From: a virus
Virus record (IMG/VR): IMGVR_UViG_3300032278_000015
Span: 1 to 48,388 of that record
Reading direction: 5' to 3' (one strand)
Length of the DNA stretch: 48,388 bases
Positions within the stretch are counted from its first letter, which is position 1, and each line of letters opens with the position of its first letter. Below are positions 46,508-48,388 of this stretch, piece after piece. Below the pieces are notes generated by a model. It had not been told where the DNA came from, did no database searches, and was given only the letters and a program-made list of their open reading frames with translations. The position numbers and the translations under genes were made by a program.

Positions 46508-47834
46508 AGTTACAAAAGGCATAAGAACGCTAGGAGCAGGCGAGGTTCTAAGTGCTAATATAGGAACAGGTGAGGTTTCTACGGCTAATATGGCTGTTGA
46601 TCCCACTAACGCATCCAATCTAAGCAGTGGTTCTGTGCCACTGGCTCAGTTGGGTAATGCTCCGTCTACTGATGTAACAGGATTGCGAAATGACATCGCC
46701 ACACTAGCATTACATTCTGCAATAGCCGATAACAAGGCTGCTTACAATCTTCCTAATTCCTTCATAGACCAGTTTGAAGATGACACAGGAATTGGAACGG
46801 AAACGGATGGCGATAGAAATTCTGGTGAATTTTGGAGTACAGGAGGTAGTGGTAATTGTTGGGCTACTGATGGTAATACAAAATTTTTATTGCAGTCCAA
46901 CACAACCAATGGCTCAACAACCTTCACAGATGAAAGTGCTACAGGTTTAACAATCACTGTCGCTGGTGATACTCAACATAAAACTGACCAATTCAAACAT
47001 GGCACTTCATCAATTTATTTTGATGGTAGTGGCGACCAGTTATATACAAGTGATGGTGGTGCAACAATTTCTGGGTTAAATGGTGGCGACTTTTGTGTCG
47101 AAATGTGGTTAAGAAAAGATAGTACATTTACTTACAGCAACCAGAATACTTTTTACATGGGTGGTTCTGACAATCAATGGGAATGGACAGGTGGACTTTT
47201 AGGGTCTTATAACTATGTCGCGTTTGGGGGCTGGACACATATCAATGAAAGTACTGCGGCAAGTTCAGATGCTTGGCATCATTATGCGCAAGTAAGAGAT
47301 GGTAATACTCATAGATTTTATGTTGATGGAACGCAAGTAGATGCAGGAACTGGAACTGGAACTGGTAATTTTTCAAATGGCATAATTAAATTAGGTCACC
47401 ACTCTTCTACTGCAAGCAGATATACCAAAGGTTGGATAGACAGCGTTAGAGTTTCAAATGTTGCGAGATACCCAAGCGGAACGACCTTTAGTCCTCCATC
47501 ATCACTGCCTGAACCGACTGGAACATTAATCTCAACAGCACAAACAGCCAGTGCAGCCCAAACAAAAGTAAGTGGAGTTATCATTTATAAGAATAATGCA
47601 GGAACAGCCACATTAGGAACAGATTTAAAAATTTATTTCACCTGCAATGGTGGAACAAATTGGACAGAGAGTACCCCAGTTGCGGCTGGAACATTTAGTA
47701 CGGGAATCTTAATGGCTAAATGTCCAGAGGTAACGTGCACAAGTGGAACTGATGTTAGATACAAGGCTGTGTGGGCGAATCAATCAAGTGGTTCTAAAGA
47801 AACACAGCTTCACGGCATTGGAATGAATTATTAG
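46494..47834 (+). CDS. Adhesin with LamG/concanavalin-like domain
   Basis: 446 residues from a TTG with GAGGAAG upstream. The N-terminal part repeats GTGEVSTANMAVD-like fibre motifs. From about residue 165 to 335 there is a LamG-type jelly roll: SIYFDGSGDQLYTS, FCVEMWLRKDS, WHHYAQVRDGNTHRFYVDGT and WIDSVRVSNVARY. These domains commonly bind sugars. The C-terminal 100 residues form a second beta domain. Likely a receptor-binding protein. Confidence 0.82.
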   Translation: MALTKVTKGIRTLGAGEVLSANIGTGEVSTANMAVDPTNASNLSSGSVPLAQLGNAPSTDVTGLRNDIATLALHSAIADNKAAYNLPNSFIDQFEDDTGIGTETDGDRNSGEFWSTGGSGNCWATDGNTKFLLQSNTTNGSTTFTDESATGLTITVAGDTQHKTDQFKHGTSSIYFDGSGDQLYTSDGGATISGLNGGDFCVEMWLRKDSTFTYSNQNTFYMGGSDNQWEWTGGLLGSYNYVAFGGWTHINESTAASSDAWHHYAQVRDGNTHRFYVDGTQVDAGTGTGTGNFSNGIIKLGHHSSTASRYTKGWIDSVRVSNVARYPSGTTFSPPSSLPEPTGTLISTAQTASAAQTKVSGVIIYKNNAGTATLGTDLKIYFTCNGGTNWTESTPVAAGTFSTGILMAKCPEVTCTSGTDVRYKAVWANQSSGSKETQLHGIGMNY

Positions 47835-47846
47835 GATGGAGTTAAC

Positions 47847-48380
47847 ATGGCATACTTAGGAAACCCACCGGAATTTGCAAACTTTCCATCAAAGTTCTTT
47901 TCTGGGGACTCATCAGAAACTGATTTCACTTTAAATAACGCCCCCCCTAATGACGCTTCTTTATTGGTTTTTATAGATGGGGTGAGGCAAGACACTAGCG
48001 CTTATAGTGTAAGCGGGACAACTCTTGCTTTTACCGCTGCTCCTCCTACTGCAACTAATAATATACAGGTCGTTCAACTTGGTTTGCTTCGAGATGTTGC
48101 AACTCCGGGTGACGATACCGTTAAAGTGGCTCAATTAGGAACGGATAGTGCGGGAACAACTGGTCAATTCTTAAAGAAGTCTAGTGCTACTAATCTTGAT
48201 TGGGATGCTGTAACAGTAGGGGCAATCACGACTGAAGGCGATTACTTCTACAACTACAACACGATATCATCTAACTTAACAACCACAGTAGCAACGACTA
48301 AAGCCGCATTTGTTGCTGGCCCTATTACCATCGCTGATACGTACACATGGACAATCAGCGGCGAACTAACAATGATCTAA
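47847..48380 (+). CDS. Fibre/adhesin protein of the 'YLG' paralog type
   Basis: 177 residues. Starts AYLGNPPEFANFPSKFFSGD, with SLLVFIDGVRQDTSAYSVSG as the fibre anchor domain, PGDDTVKVAQLGTDSAG linker and LKKSSATNLDWDAV. The tip (YFYNYNTISSNLTTTVATTK...GPITIADTYTWTISGELTM) is a close paralog of the end of the 42477 gene. The window ends 8 nt after the stop. Confidence 0.8.
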   Translation: MAYLGNPPEFANFPSKFFSGDSSETDFTLNNAPPNDASLLVFIDGVRQDTSAYSVSGTTLAFTAAPPTATNNIQVVQLGLLRDVATPGDDTVKVAQLGTDSAGTTGQFLKKSSATNLDWDAVTVGAITTEGDYFYNYNTISSNLTTTVATTKAAFVAGPITIADTYTWTISGELTMI

Positions 48381-48388
48381 GGACAACA

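Noticed and set aside
1-48388. Circular closure of the window ends
   Set aside because: Joining the last to the first base gives an open frame after a TGA but no usable start codon for the polyvalent gene, and I see no terminal repeat; the left gene more likely continues outside.

Overview
This window is most of the genome of a tailed dsDNA bacteriophage (Caudoviricetes) infecting a Gram-negative host. It holds a terminase, portal, scaffold, HK97-fold capsid, adaptor and nozzle-like module, a very large virion polyvalent protein, a Red-like recombination pair and a long fibre/adhesin cluster. No sheath, tube or tape-measure gene is visible, so a short-tailed (podovirus-like) particle is the best inference. 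The Gram-negative host is suggested by a lipobox protein and two LPS-heptose-type genes. The first gene is open at the left edge. No integrase, tRNA or CRISPR array was seen.

Layout. (1) 3-9371, rightward: polyvalent ejection-type protein (6.6 kb), small membrane proteins that may act in lysis, a metallophosphoesterase, a small basic terminase-like protein and an A-type Fe-S carrier. (2) 9361-13313, leftward: winged-helix and zinc-finger small proteins, an SSB-like protein, YqaJ exonuclease, ERF annealase and HNH nuclease, split by an intrinsic terminator near 12.7 kb. (3) 13314-13650: divergent control region with a -35/-10 promoter, an operator-like inverted repeat and a gene-free, strongly foldable 200-nt leader. 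(4) 13651-16687, rightward: replication-initiation type protein, zinc proteins, PDDEXK nuclease, HTH protein and an HldE-type heptose-7-phosphate kinase. (5) 23676-16691, leftward: small accessory genes and an AAA+ (MoxR/CobS-like), VWA metallopeptidase-like and partner-protein trio. In this block most genes are followed, shortly after the stop codon, by a perfect hairpin. Three of the hairpins share flanks while their stems differ. Five genes have a GCGAGA/GAGAGA box before the ATG. (6) 23677-24250: gene-free, structured bidirectional control region. (7) 24251-48380, rightward: small genes, FkbM methyltransferase, packaging and head genes, a GT9 heptosyltransferase-like enzyme, nozzle, and about ten fibre/adhesin genes, several sharing a short N-terminal signature with different C-terminal domains (C1q-like, LamG-like).

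How it works together. The leftward and rightward blocks around 13.5 kb look like early recombination and replication genes. The block from 24.3 kb rightward, probably continuing into 1-9371 through sequence outside the window, is the late virion and lysis set. The HldE-like kinase, GT9 enzyme and FkbM methyltransferase together suggest that the phage alters host surface glycan. The AAA/VWA/partner trio is the most system-like accessory module. Its repeated intercistronic RNA element is the most unusual signal in the window.
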